DNA from: Sulfitobacter sp. S190
Lineage (GTDB): Bacteria; Pseudomonadota; Alphaproteobacteria; Rhodobacterales; Rhodobacteraceae
Assembly: GCF_025141935.1 (NCBI RefSeq)
Contig: NZ_CP081120.1
Location: 2,232,001 to 2,296,000, forward strand
DNA: 64,000 nt
Direction: 5' to 3'
Position numbers and translations under genes: made by a program. The notes beneath the pieces were generated by a model, which searched no databases, was not told the DNA's origin, and saw only the letters and a list, made by a program, of their open reading frames with translations. Shown here piece by piece: positions 8,251 to 17,197 of this stretch; position 1 is the stretch's first letter, and every line of letters begins with the position of its first letter.

Positions 8251-9159
8251 CTACCTTCTTCGGCCAAACCAAGAGCGGCTTTTGCGATTTCGTTTCTCTG
8301 CTGCCGCAATGACTGCACCGGCCAAGATCAGTGGGGCGGCGAGGATAAAGCTGTTTGACAGGCTGAGGCGGAAGATGAAGAGGTCCGCGAGGAGTGGCCA
8401 AAGCAGGGCGATATATTCAAACGGTGCCAGCCGCGATGCTTCTGCGTATCGAAAGGCCAATGTCATGGCGATATGCCCAAAGCCGCCGAAAAGACCCGAT
8501 AGGATAAGCAGTCCGAGGGTCGCCCAGTCCGGCGTGATCCATCCCCATGGCAGGGTTGCGATCCCGCCGATCATGGAGGCGAGAACAAAATAAAGCGCAA
8601 TCGCGCCGGGGCTTTCCGTCTGGTTCAGACTGCGCACCATGATAAGGGCAAGCGCGGACAGGGCGGCAGCACTAACCCCAATGGCATAGCCCAAAAGCCG
8701 TGCATCACCTCGCGAAGCTATAAGTTCCGGCCAGACAAGGACGATGACGCCTAAGAACCCAAACAAAAGGCCCAGAACGCGCCATTTGGTCAGCCGCTCG
8801 GACAGTAAGATAGCGGCACCGACGGCCATTAGGATGGGGGAAAGTTGCGCAATCAGGATCGCTTCGGCGAGGTTCAGCCGCGCAACGGCGGCGAAAGATG
8901 CGAACAAAGCAAGCGCGCCGAAGCTCGCCCGCAGAAAATGCGCACCGGGGCGTTTGGTGGCAAGGCCGCCGGGGAATTCGTTTCGCACCAAGAGGAAAAT
9001 AAGCAGCGGCAGAATTGCGAAAAACGAGCGGAAGAACACGATCTGCCCCAGCGGCACGTCCGCGCTGACGGCCTTCACGCTAACAAACATACCGCCCATC
9101 AGTAGCCCTGACAGAATGCGCAGGCTGATCCCCAACGATGGTCTATCAAGACCGCTCAT
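8251..9159 (-). CDS. DMT/EamA-family transporter
   Basis: 302 residues with about ten hydrophobic segments in two homologous halves, as in EamA permeases. Drug/metabolite transporters usually export small molecules. The open frame extends further upstream, but the true start is the ATG at 9159: it overlaps the TGA of the upstream ABC permease as ATGA (9156-9159), and the extra N-terminal stretch is Arg-rich out-of-frame sequence. Translational coupling to a nickel/peptide-type importer makes a linked function likely. In pseudopaline systems an EamA protein (CntI) exports the metallophore that a family-5 ABC importer recovers, but no metallophore synthase is visible here. Confidence 0.82.
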   Translation of the reverse strand: MSGLDRPSLGISLRILSGLLMGGMFVSVKAVSADVPLGQIVFFRSFFAILPLLIFLLVRNEFPGGLATKRPGAHFLRASFGALALFASFAAVARLNLAEAILIAQLSPILMAVGAAILLSERLTKWRVLGLLFGFLGVIVLVWPELIASRGDARLLGYAIGVSAAALSALALIMVRSLNQTESPGAIALYFVLASMIGGIATLPWGWITPDWATLGLLILSGLFGGFGHIAMTLAFRYAEASRLAPFEYIALLWPLLADLFIFRLSLSNSFILAAPLILAGAVIAAAEKRNRKSRSWFGRRR

Positions 9160-9950
9160 TCTTGAACGTCTCGCTTGGCCAGCGCATCGCGCAAGGCGTC
9201 GCCGCTCAGGTTGATGGCCAGCACGCAGATGACCACGGCAAGGCCCGGCCAGATCATTTGCAGCGGTGTGGACCGCAAATGAACCCGCGCGTCCAGTAGC
9301 ATCGATCCCCATTCGGGGTTGGGCGGCTGCACCCCGAAGCCCAAGAACCCAAGCGCTGATATTCCAAGGATCGCCCGCGCGAACATGCCCGTCCAGACGA
9401 CGGTCAGCGACGGGACCAGCGACGGCAAGTAATGCCAGCGTGCGATGGACCAGCGAGGCAGCCCGGCCAATCGCGCTTGCACCACATAGCCTTGGTTTTG
9501 GACCGACAGGCCGATGCCGCGCGCCACCCGTGCGTAGCGCATCCAGCCTGTGACGCTGAGGGCGAAGATCAGGCTCCATGTGCCCGCGCCCATCAGGCCT
9601 GCGATAACAATGGCCGCGACCAGTTCTGGGAAAGCCAAGAATGTGTCGGTGGAGCGCATCATGATCCAATCCGCAACTTTGCCGCCAAGGGCTGCAATCA
9701 GCCCGATTGTCGTGCCGACCACAAGGCTGATCACCGAGATCAGGAAGGCCAGCCCAAGCGACCAGCGCGCGCCGTGCATCAGGCGGGACAGGATATCGCG
9801 GCCCAAGGCGTCGGTGCCCAAAAGGAACTCTGTACTTGGGGGGGCCAAGCGTTTTGGAATATTAATCGCCGTCGGATCATAGGGTGCCAGCATCGGGCCG
9901 AGCCCCGTGAGCAGCACCAAGACGATCACCAGCGCCCAGACGCTACGCAT
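9156..9950 (-). CDS. ABC importer permease, DppC/NikC type
   Basis: 264 residues with an N-terminal transmembrane helix, the LAPYDP loop typical of OppC/DppC/NikC proteins, FLLGTDALGRDILSRLMHGA, and the EAA-like loop around residues 155-175. It forms the inner-membrane channel with the preceding permease. It overlaps the upstream permease by 8 bp and the downstream DMT gene by 4 bp. Confidence 0.88.
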   Translation of the reverse strand: MRSVWALVIVLVLLTGLGPMLAPYDPTAINIPKRLAPPSTEFLLGTDALGRDILSRLMHGARWSLGLAFLISVISLVVGTTIGLIAALGGKVADWIMMRSTDTFLAFPELVAAIVIAGLMGAGTWSLIFALSVTGWMRYARVARGIGLSVQNQGYVVQARLAGLPRWSIARWHYLPSLVPSLTVVWTGMFARAILGISALGFLGFGVQPPNPEWGSMLLDARVHLRSTPLQMIWPGLAVVICVLAINLSGDALRDALAKRDVQE

Positions 9951-10881
9951 TGTGCTCTCCGATGCGGGGATCGATGGCGCGGTAAATTAGGTCGATCAGT
10001 AGGTTAACCGTGACAAAGACCAGTGCCGTCAGAACGACGACGGCTTGCACATGTGAAAAGTCGCGGGCCAGAATCGCCTGCACCAGAAACGTGCCCAATC
10101 CGGGCCGCCCAAAGATCACTTCGACAAGGACCAACCCTTCCAACAAGAACGCAAGTTCCAGCCCGAAGACCGTGACGACAGGAATGGCCGCGTGCGGCGC
10201 GATGTGATCGCGGCCGATCGACTGTGCGGCGACCCCTCTGCGTCGGAACGCAGGCAGGAACGGTTGGATGCGTGCCTCTAGGATGCCCGAGCGGATAATC
10301 CGTGTCAGCGAGGCCGCGACCCCAAGCCCAAGGGTTAGTGCGGGCAGGATTGCATGGGCCGGGGTGCTGGCCCCAAGGGCCGGAAGCCACGCGAGTTGGA
10401 CGGCAAAGATCAGGATCAGGATCAGACCCAGCCAATAAGACGGGATCGCATTTCCAAGTGACGCGATGCCAACGGCAAACCTATCCAGCCAACTGCCCGG
10501 GCGTTTTGTGGCAAGGATGGCAAGTGGGATCGATATGGCCAGACCGATGGCAAGCGCTGCGAAGGCAAGCGGGAATGTATAACTGATCGCGGCCCGCAGG
10601 TCCGGCCAAACCGGGCGGCCTGTCACCGCCGAATAACCCAAATCCAGCCGCAGCAGTGGCCTCAGCCAATCGCCAAAGGCCTGCCAGAAGGATCGGTTCA
10701 GCCCCACCTCTTCACGGACCTGATCGACAACATCTTGGGTTAACAGCGCGTCAAAGCGGGCCATGGCGATGGCTTGGGCCGGATCGCCGGGCGCGTTCCA
10801 CAGCAGCGCGAATGTCAGGATTGCAGTGCCAAACAGCACCACGATCGCGCGTAGGATAAGGCCGCCGATGGTCTTGATCAT
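9943..10881 (-). CDS. ABC importer permease, DppB/NikB type
   Basis: 312 residues. Visible are the N-terminal helix, the LLWNAPGDPA segment that marks DppB/NikB proteins, and a BPD_transp_1 core with about six membrane segments. The start ATG overlaps the ATPase stop as ATGA at 10878-10881. Partner of the NikC-like permease. Confidence 0.88.
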   Translation of the reverse strand: MIKTIGGLILRAIVVLFGTAILTFALLWNAPGDPAQAIAMARFDALLTQDVVDQVREEVGLNRSFWQAFGDWLRPLLRLDLGYSAVTGRPVWPDLRAAISYTFPLAFAALAIGLAISIPLAILATKRPGSWLDRFAVGIASLGNAIPSYWLGLILILIFAVQLAWLPALGASTPAHAILPALTLGLGVAASLTRIIRSGILEARIQPFLPAFRRRGVAAQSIGRDHIAPHAAIPVVTVFGLELAFLLEGLVLVEVIFGRPGLGTFLVQAILARDFSHVQAVVVLTALVFVTVNLLIDLIYRAIDPRIGEHNA

Positions 10882-11603
10882 GCCACAGCCTCAAGCGCGC
10901 CAAGGGCGATTGCGGCGTCACGCAAGCGGCGGCAGTAGGCTGATTGCGGGTTCAGCGCAAAGGTTTTCGCACCCGCGATTTCTTCGATGTGTCCGTCTTT
11001 GAGAACGGCAATCTGATCCGCATGGGCGACGGCATAGCCAAGGTCGTGAGTGACGATCAGCGCGGCGAATCCTTCCGCGGCTTGCACGTCTGCGATCACC
11101 TGTGCGGTGTGTTTCTGCGTCACCGCATCAAGCGCGGAAAGCGGTTCGTCGAATAAAACCAAAGGCGGGCTCGCGATCAAAGCGCGCAAGATGCCTGCGC
11201 GTTGGGCTTGCCCGATGGACACTTCATGCGGGCGGCGATCCAGAAGGTCAGGTGGTAATTCCAGCCCAATGCAAAGCTGTTCCAGCCTGCCTTCAGCCAA
11301 CATAATACCCTGCGCGACGACGGGTTCCATGACGGACTGGCGCAGGCGCAGCACCGGGTTAAACGCCGCACGCGGCTCTTGCGTGACAAGGGCCGGGCGA
11401 ATGTAACGCACTGCGGTATCGTTCCAAGTGATATCGCCAGAGGCCGGTTTCACCAATCCCAGAATAGCCCCGATCAGCGTCGACTTACCCGCGCCGCTTT
11501 CGCCGACGATGGCCAGCGTTTTACCGGCAGGCAAGGACAGGGTGATATCGTCCAGCGTCATCCGCGATCCGCGCACAACAGACAGGGCGTTGATCTTCAG
11601 CAC
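10878..11603 (-). CDS. ABC importer ATPase, NikE/DppF type
   Basis: About 241 residues from a GTG at 11603, four bases after the TGA of the upstream ATPase. An ATG at 11633 would add ten residues overlapping that gene, so the start is uncertain. Walker A GESGAGKST, signature region VSIGQAQR and Walker B LVLFDEPLSALD are intact. It lacks the long C-terminal extension of OppD/OppF, so it is closer in size to NikE. It powers uptake by the adjacent permeases. Confidence 0.85.
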   Translation of the reverse strand: MLKINALSVVRGSRMTLDDITLSLPAGKTLAIVGESGAGKSTLIGAILGLVKPASGDITWNDTAVRYIRPALVTQEPRAAFNPVLRLRQSVMEPVVAQGIMLAEGRLEQLCIGLELPPDLLDRRPHEVSIGQAQRAGILRALIASPPLVLFDEPLSALDAVTQKHTAQVIADVQAAEGFAALIVTHDLGYAVAHADQIAVLKDGHIEEIAGAKTFALNPQSAYCRRLRDAAIALGALEAVA

Positions 11604-12280
11604 GGCAAGGCCATCCAATTGCGGTGCGCGCAAAGCGCTTTGGCGGCGGGTGTCTGGGGGCGCTCTAACACGTCGGCGGTCGTGCCTTGTTCGACCAAGC
11701 GCCCGGTTTCCATGACCATCAGCGTATCAACACGGCGCGCGGCAAGCCCCAGATCATGGGTGATCAGGACCATCGCTGTGTCCCGCCCTTTGAGAAAAGC
11801 GCCTAGCAATTCCATCGTGGCGGCAGCGACAACGGGGTCAAGCGCAGACGTCGGTTCATCCAGCACGATCAAATCAGGCGTGCCGATCAGCGCCATGGCA
11901 ATCACAAACCGCTGCTGCATGCCCCGGCTCCAGGCCCAAGGCCGTTTGCGCAGATCACCGCCCGCGATTTTCAGCGCCCCGAAAAGCCCCGCCTGATCCG
12001 CGCCCCCCGGCGCCAGGCCCAACGCAACCTCTGCCTCGCGCCAGTGAAACGCCATCGAGCGCAGCGGGTCGAGCGCCTCATCCGGGCTTTGCGGCACATG
12101 GGCGACGCTGTGCCCTTGCGCGCGTAGATCGTCGATCAGTGCATGGCCCAGCGTGGATTTGCCAGACCCAGACGCACCAACGAGGCCGATACGGCCTCGC
12201 GATGCGATCTCTATCGATGTGGGATGAAGGATCGTGCGGCCCGAGCGGATTGCGCTCAGGCCGACTGCGTTCAGAGTCAT
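11597..12280 (-). CDS. ABC importer ATPase, NikD/DppD type
   Basis: 227 residues. Walker A GASGSGKST, signature SRGMQQR, Walker B LIVLDEPTSALD and switch histidine (LITHD) are present. The start at 12280 overlaps the stop of the solute-binding-protein gene as ATGA (12277-12280). It is short compared with oligopeptide ATPases (about 320 residues), as in nickel-type systems. Confidence 0.86.
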   Translation of the reverse strand: MTLNAVGLSAIRSGRTILHPTSIEIASRGRIGLVGASGSGKSTLGHALIDDLRAQGHSVAHVPQSPDEALDPLRSMAFHWREAEVALGLAPGGADQAGLFGALKIAGGDLRKRPWAWSRGMQQRFVIAMALIGTPDLIVLDEPTSALDPVVAAATMELLGAFLKGRDTAMVLITHDLGLAARRVDTLMVMETGRLVEQGTTADVLERPQTPAAKALCAHRNWMALPC

Positions 12281-13800
12281 TCGGTCAGCTTTGTCTCGTG
12301 GGTGATCCAATAGGTTTCTGTCGGATGCACACGGTAGCCTGTCAGACCGGGTACGCCAACATTGGTTTGGCTGACGTGGAAGACGGGGATTATAGCTGCA
12401 TCATCCGCAATGATCTGCTGCACCTCATCATAGATCGCCTTGCGGCCATCATGGTCAAAAGTCAGCCGACCATCGTCAAGCAGCGCATCAAGCTTTGCGT
12501 TCGCATATTGGCCCGCATTGGAGCCCCCGTCAGAGCGCAGGAGTGTTTCAAGCACAGCGCCCGGATCACCCTGCGGGGTGGTGACCCAAGCCTGCAAGAA
12601 CAGATCGGCTTCTCCAGCGGCAATCGCGTCGTTGCTCGCACCCCATTCACCGACAGTGATATTCGCCTTCACGCCGATGGCAGACAGAAAGGCTTGCGTC
12701 AGTTCGGCGGTGGGCGGCAATGCGGCGCGCGAGGAATAGGTCACAATATCGATCTCAAGCGGCTCATCATTCAGCATCCATGTGTCGCCGTCTTTGACGG
12801 CGCCCGCTTCGGCGAGCAACGCCTCGGCCCGCGCGGGATCATAGCTGGCGGCAATGTCAGCGGCCCAACCTGTTCCCGCCGGGTAGACTGTGCCTGCCGC
12901 TTCACCGCCCACACCGGACAAAGCCGCCTGCACGATGCCTTCGCGGTCGATGGCATAAGACACTGCCTGCCGGATCAATGGATTGGCCATCGGACCGCTG
13001 GCTGCGTTCACCGTGTAGAAATAGAGCCGCGCGGTGGGAGCTGAAAATCCTTGCGCGCCGGTTTCTTTGATCCGGGTGAAATCGGTCTCGGGGTAGTTGA
13101 TCACCAGATCAACTTCGCCCGCTTCAAACGCCAAAGCCGCCGTGGCCGGGTTGGTCGAAACAACCACGCGGACCTCTTCAAGTCCCGGCGCACCAAGGCG
13201 GTAATTATCATTTGCCTCAACGCGGTAAAGCTGCTCGGGAACCGCTTCTTTGAACACAAAGGGGCCTGTAGCATTGATCGGAAACGCTTCTGAGGCCGCA
13301 CCTAGGATTGCAATGCCCGGTTCGGACAATGTCCAAGGGAAGGCCGCGTTCGGGCTGTTCGTCTCAAACACAACAACGTTGTCGCCGTCGGCGGACATTC
13401 CGGCAAGGTCAAGTAAGCCTGCGATCCGCGCGTTATGACCTTCGTGTTCTTCGTCAGCGATGGGTGCAATCGCGTCGATGACCGCCTGCGCAGTGACAGC
13501 GGACCTATCATGGAAGGTCAGCCCGTCGCGCAATGTGACGCGCCATGTTGTTGGCGACGACTGCGCGATCCCTTCGGCCAAGCGGGGATACAGTTTCATC
13601 TCATAATCGATCCCCATCAGCGTCTCGGTCACGCCGGTTTGGTTCGACATCCAGCCGTTATAGCCCGCGCGCGGGTCGGGAACTTCGGCGGTGGGGCCAA
13701 ACCCGATTGAGATCGTCAAACTGCCCTCTTGGGCAGTGGCAGGGAGGGCGGCGATCAGCGAAAGCGCCGCTGCGCTCGCAAGGCGGGAAAAGAACGACAT
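12277..13800 (-). CDS. ABC importer solute-binding protein, family 5 (nickel/peptide type)
   Basis: 507 residues with a Sec signal peptide (about 1-23, cleavage after ATA-Q). Typical family-5 features include LTFHDRSAVTAQAVIDAI near residue 95 and ANPLIRQAVSYAIDREGI near residue 270. It binds the imported ligand in the periplasm. The five-gene order (binding protein, two ATPases, two permeases) and the short ATPases favour a nickel or metal-chelate importer, but dipeptides cannot be excluded. Confidence 0.86.
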   Translation of the reverse strand: MSFFSRLASAAALSLIAALPATAQEGSLTISIGFGPTAEVPDPRAGYNGWMSNQTGVTETLMGIDYEMKLYPRLAEGIAQSSPTTWRVTLRDGLTFHDRSAVTAQAVIDAIAPIADEEHEGHNARIAGLLDLAGMSADGDNVVVFETNSPNAAFPWTLSEPGIAILGAASEAFPINATGPFVFKEAVPEQLYRVEANDNYRLGAPGLEEVRVVVSTNPATAALAFEAGEVDLVINYPETDFTRIKETGAQGFSAPTARLYFYTVNAASGPMANPLIRQAVSYAIDREGIVQAALSGVGGEAAGTVYPAGTGWAADIAASYDPARAEALLAEAGAVKDGDTWMLNDEPLEIDIVTYSSRAALPPTAELTQAFLSAIGVKANITVGEWGASNDAIAAGEADLFLQAWVTTPQGDPGAVLETLLRSDGGSNAGQYANAKLDALLDDGRLTFDHDGRKAIYDEVQQIIADDAAIIPVFHVSQTNVGVPGLTGYRVHPTETYWITHETKLTE

Positions 13801-13811
13801 GAGGATTTCCT

Positions 13812-14102
13812 TTAGGTCGGAGAATTCAGTTTGAAAGCGGTTGATTGCCGGTCGCGCGCAAGTGTGCGGGCTTCGGCTTGGGTCAGTGTGTGCAGGGCCT
13901 CATCGTGCGATAGCCCTTTCGCGCGCGATTTTGACCAAATGCGGCGAACCGAGTTCGGGGACCACGGCAAGGCGGCTTGCGCGACCCATTGGCGGACGGG
14001 TTGCGGCAGGCCATCATAGGTATCCATGGGATGACTATTGCGCCGCTTACGGCGCAGGTCGCATTGTCCAAGGTTGCTTGCATAGGGCCTGTTTGTTGAC
14101 AT
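13812..14102 (-). CDS. DUF6525-family small protein
   Basis: 96 residues from the ATG at 14102. The conserved block (YDGLPQPVRQWVAQAALPWS, then a short Ser/Arg stretch, then 'GLSHDEALHTLTQAEARTLARD') matches a small alphaproteobacterial family of unknown function that I associate with DUF6525. It lies 11 bp upstream of the solute-binding-protein gene, so it is the first gene of the importer operon. No membrane segment or signal peptide. Family assignment is from memory. Confidence 0.65.
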   Translation of the reverse strand: MSTNRPYASNLGQCDLRRKRRNSHPMDTYDGLPQPVRQWVAQAALPWSPNSVRRIWSKSRAKGLSHDEALHTLTQAEARTLARDRQSTAFKLNSPT

Positions 14103-14207
14103 TAATGCGCTCCGTCGCGGTCTGAGATGATCACGCAACTTACGCAGTTACTAGACAAATGCAACCGCAATAGTTACGTGCTTTATCAATCAGAAGGAAA
14201 TCAGCAC
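14103..14207. promoter_or_regulatory. Divergent promoter region, importer operon / rrf2
   Basis: This 105-bp space must contain promoters for both directions. Two AGTTAC direct repeats (14146-14151 and 14172-14177, 26 bp apart) lie in it and could be part of a regulator site. No confident -35/-10 pair was seen. Confidence 0.3.
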
Positions 14208-14636
14208 ATGAAGCGCAACAGCCGCCTTTCCCTTGCCCTCCACACGCTGAGTCACATGGCTGGTGACCCCAGCCGCACGCGCACGTCTGCGGATATTGCC
14301 GCGCATGCAGGCACGAATGCTGTTGTTGTGCGGCGGGTCCTTGGAAAGCTGCGTGAAGCCGGATTGCTGGCGTCTGAAAAAGGGCATGCAGGCGGCTGGA
14401 AACTGGCGAAATCAGCTGAAATCATCACGCTGGCGGATGTTTATCTGGCATTGGACGAAAGGCTTGTGTCCGGCAGTTCCGATATAGCTGAACCATCTCA
14501 CTGCAATGTCGAAACCGATCTGCAACGACGTGTCTCAGAAGTTCTTGAAGACATTGAGGAAAGCTTGGTGCAACGACTAGGCGAAACATCGATCGTTGAT
14601 GTACACACCAAGACCTGCAGCTATTGCGATAGTTGA
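14208..14636 (+). CDS. Rrf2-family transcriptional regulator
   Basis: 142 residues. The start ATG at 14208 is preceded by AGAAGGA; a longer frame from 14127 has no ribosome site and an untypical N-terminus. The winged HTH matches Rrf2 proteins (SRLSLALHTLSHMA, then 'TSADIAAHAGTNAVVVRRVLGKL'). Cysteines occur at SHCNVE and in a C-terminal CSYC pair, not in the spacing of IscR or NsrR Fe-S ligands; metal or redox sensing remains possible. It is divergent from the importer operon and is its most likely regulator. Confidence 0.85.
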   Translation: MKRNSRLSLALHTLSHMAGDPSRTRTSADIAAHAGTNAVVVRRVLGKLREAGLLASEKGHAGGWKLAKSAEIITLADVYLALDERLVSGSSDIAEPSHCNVETDLQRRVSEVLEDIEESLVQRLGETSIVDVHTKTCSYCDS

Positions 14637-14798
14637 GGAAGCTGTATGGCTTTCGTTCTTTGGCAGCGGCAGAGACTACAGCCGTGTCGCGCGCCTAAGC
14701 TCTCGAAAATTCAGCTGCGACAAAGCAAGGCATGATATACTGGGCCGTCAACGTCGGGTTGTCGTTGTGGGAGGGCATGGCGGATCGGAGGATCAGTC

Positions 14799-15431
14799 AT
14801 GGAAACACCAAACTTACCTGCCATTCGCGCACTTCGCCCTGCCTGGAACAAGGGCCGTATCGTCGGCCAGAAACGCCCATTAAAGCCAAAGCATGTCTGG
14901 GCGATCAGGGTTCGGCTCGAGCTTGCAGAGAACTATCGTGATCTTGCTCTCTTCAATATGGCGATTGATAGCAAGCTACGCGGTTGTGATCTTTGTCGCA
15001 TGCAAGTCGTCGATGTGATGGCGTCTGTCCAGATCAAGGAGCGGGCGTCGGTACTGCAAAGCAAGACACAGAAACCCGTACGGTTCGAAATTTCGGAGGG
15101 CACCCGGGCATCTGTTGCGAAATGGATGGAAGACCCGCTAATGGTTGGGTCCGAGTATCTCTGGCCAGGCCGCTTCCACGAGCGTCTGCACATCTCAACC
15201 CGTCAGTACGCGCGGATCGTTCGGGATTGGGTTACGTCGATTGGGCTAGAAGCAACCGCTTATGGCACTCATTCGATGCGACGGACCAAGGTGACGCAGA
15301 TCTATAAAAAAACGGGCAACCTTCGTGCTGTCCAACTTTTGTTGGGGCATACCAAGATGGACAGCACTGTCCGATATCTTGGTGTCGAACTTGAAGATGC
15401 TTTGGCCATATCTGAGGCAATTGAAATCTAA
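14799..15431 (+). CDS. Compact tyrosine recombinase/integrase (intact)
   Basis: 210 residues, essentially a catalytic domain with a short N-terminal helix bundle. The first catalytic Arg lies in DSKLRGCDL, then come HSMRRTK (H-x-x-R), LLLGHTKMDS (His) and VRYLG (Tyr nucleophile). It is close to the product restored from the pseudogene at 1427-2081, and both lie on the same strand. Its ribosome site is CGGAGG upstream of ATG. This recombinase type is common and multi-copy in Rhodobacterales. It sits immediately left of the SIR2-HerA operon. Confidence 0.88.
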   Translation: METPNLPAIRALRPAWNKGRIVGQKRPLKPKHVWAIRVRLELAENYRDLALFNMAIDSKLRGCDLCRMQVVDVMASVQIKERASVLQSKTQKPVRFEISEGTRASVAKWMEDPLMVGSEYLWPGRFHERLHISTRQYARIVRDWVTSIGLEATAYGTHSMRRTKVTQIYKKTGNLRAVQLLLGHTKMDSTVRYLGVELEDALAISEAIEI

Positions 15432-15517
15432 TACTGCGGGCCGCTGGCAGGGACGGCCCTAAGCTGCCGTTGACCAACATTCAGGACACTGCGATGCAGC
15501 TTTTGGTAAGCTGACAT

Positions 15518-17131
15518 TCAGTCAATTGCGACCAGTTTAAGAAACTCCGTTTCTCCCAAAATCCTGATTTCATGTCCCTCACGCTGCAGTTCTTCCGCAC
15601 GCCGATGCTTACTGCTTTTATCATGTCCTGCTAACGTCGAGATATCTTGGTCACCGACGATCAGTAGCGTTACCTTCTTAGAAACGCCTGTTTTGATTGT
15701 GATCCCAGCTCCGGCAGCAAAAGTAGCTGCTTCCACACGCGACATCGCCAGTTGCCCCGTAAAGCACGCAACATGACCGTAAAGCGGACCATTTTGATTG
15801 CCTGAAACAGCTACTGAAGTTTGGTATTTCTGCTTACTCGGCTTCGCCAGTTCTGAGAAGTCTTCACCTGTTACCGTTTCCGCCAAAAGAACAACTTCAG
15901 CAGCAGCTCGAGCATCCTCTTCAGCGTCGTGATGCTCAAACTCTAAATCTAGGTGAGTCTTCAAGCTAGCCAAGCCGTGACCGCCATTGCCTTTCAGTTC
16001 TGGCCAGGCCTTACGTGCTATTTGAACGCTATCTACCCAAGTCGCTCTCAGCTCTGGAACGCTATAGTATTTACTGGCAGCGTTGAACGCCTGCTTGTCA
16101 AAATTACTGTGTTGTACAAGGACGTGTCGCTCCAGAAACGGCCGCAAGAATTGCAAGACTTCCTTGAATGAAGGAGCGCCCTTTACTGTTATTTCGTCAA
16201 TGCCGTGCAGGGTGACATTAAAACTCTCAAAGCCTTGCTCCGGGTCAACAAGAATGCTGATGGTTTCGATGTCACCATTAGTGGCGACCATTGCCAATCC
16301 GACTTGGCATATGCTGCTATGTTGCTGATTTGCTGTTTCGACGTCTAAAGCCACAAATCGATATGTTTGGTTCAAAAATCTGTGCAAATCGAGTGAGGTA
16401 TCTATCTTAGGAAATGCGGGACTCGGCGAAGGTGCACCCTGTTCGAGCAAGTTGGTTTTGACCGAATTTGATGGAAGTTCGGCCTTGCTCAACGCATATG
16501 TCTTTCCGCTTTGCACTCTCGATATCTCTCCAGCTTTTACCAGCCAGGAAATCAGGTTGCCTATATGACGACCATCTTGTTCGTTGAGTTCCGCTTTGAC
16601 CTTGTTTTGCAGCACACCAGGTTTTGACGCGACAAGTTGTCGAATACGCTCAAAAAGCTCGGCAGACTTTAAATGCTTCTCGGCATCAGACCTGTATGGC
16701 TCTAAGTGATCGAACTCACGTGTGAGATCGATCACCTTTGAAAGCCCCTTGGTGTCACCATTCAGCGCCATCATAGTACCGCCTTGTTGCAACGCCGGAA
16801 TACGGAGGTGTAGGCGCTCCCCATGCCCTCTAGGGTCACTCAACCAATCTCGGAGCGGAGTGATACTCAAGTGGGCAGCTTTTGCCGCGTCGGCGTACCT
16901 TTTCTCGGAGATTGCGTTTTGCAACTTTTCGAGCAAAGCGAAGTAATCGCCCCCAGGCATCTGAGCCGACATGGCTTCTAGTCTGCTTCTGCTTTCGTGC
17001 TCGATATCTTCGAGGCTGAGACCCGCAACGAAAGGCACACGTTCATCGCTAACGTTTACGGATTGCGTGGTGTTTTCCACTGCTCCAATAGCTTTCTGAC
17101 CACCTACAATTCTTCTCAAAAAAGCAAACAC
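15518..17131 (-). CDS. Winged-helix / DEDDh exonuclease / BRCT protein
   Basis: 537 residues from a GTG at 17131, chosen because GGAGG stands 6 bases before it; a TTG-initiated form (17173) lacks a ribosome site. Domains: a helical N-terminal region; a winged-helix-like segment at about 158-214 (ending AGEISRVQSGKTYAL); a DnaQ-type 3'-5' exonuclease at about 257-420 with D263-x-E265 (LDVETA), D345 (HSNFDKQ) and H401-x4-D406 (HDAEED); and a C-terminal BRCT at about 451-531 (VACFTGQLA, then TLLIVGD). Predicted to degrade DNA or RNA ends, with BRCT mediating protein or DNA contacts. It is the last gene of the SIR2-HerA operon, 66 bp after HerA. Confidence 0.8.
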   Translation of the reverse strand: MFAFLRRIVGGQKAIGAVENTTQSVNVSDERVPFVAGLSLEDIEHESRSRLEAMSAQMPGGDYFALLEKLQNAISEKRYADAAKAAHLSITPLRDWLSDPRGHGERLHLRIPALQQGGTMMALNGDTKGLSKVIDLTREFDHLEPYRSDAEKHLKSAELFERIRQLVASKPGVLQNKVKAELNEQDGRHIGNLISWLVKAGEISRVQSGKTYALSKAELPSNSVKTNLLEQGAPSPSPAFPKIDTSLDLHRFLNQTYRFVALDVETANQQHSSICQVGLAMVATNGDIETISILVDPEQGFESFNVTLHGIDEITVKGAPSFKEVLQFLRPFLERHVLVQHSNFDKQAFNAASKYYSVPELRATWVDSVQIARKAWPELKGNGGHGLASLKTHLDLEFEHHDAEEDARAAAEVVLLAETVTGEDFSELAKPSKQKYQTSVAVSGNQNGPLYGHVACFTGQLAMSRVEAATFAAGAGITIKTGVSKKVTLLIVGDQDISTLAGHDKSSKHRRAEELQREGHEIRILGETEFLKLVAID

Positions 17132-17197
17132 TATGTCCCTCCGAAATAGACCAAAATTCAACCCAAGACTCAATTTCCGCCCTTCGAGCTTCCAACA

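Noticed and set aside
9160..9669. N-terminal extension of the DMT transporter
   Set aside because: It is the out-of-frame complement of the permease gene, and the ATGA overlap fixes the start at 9159.
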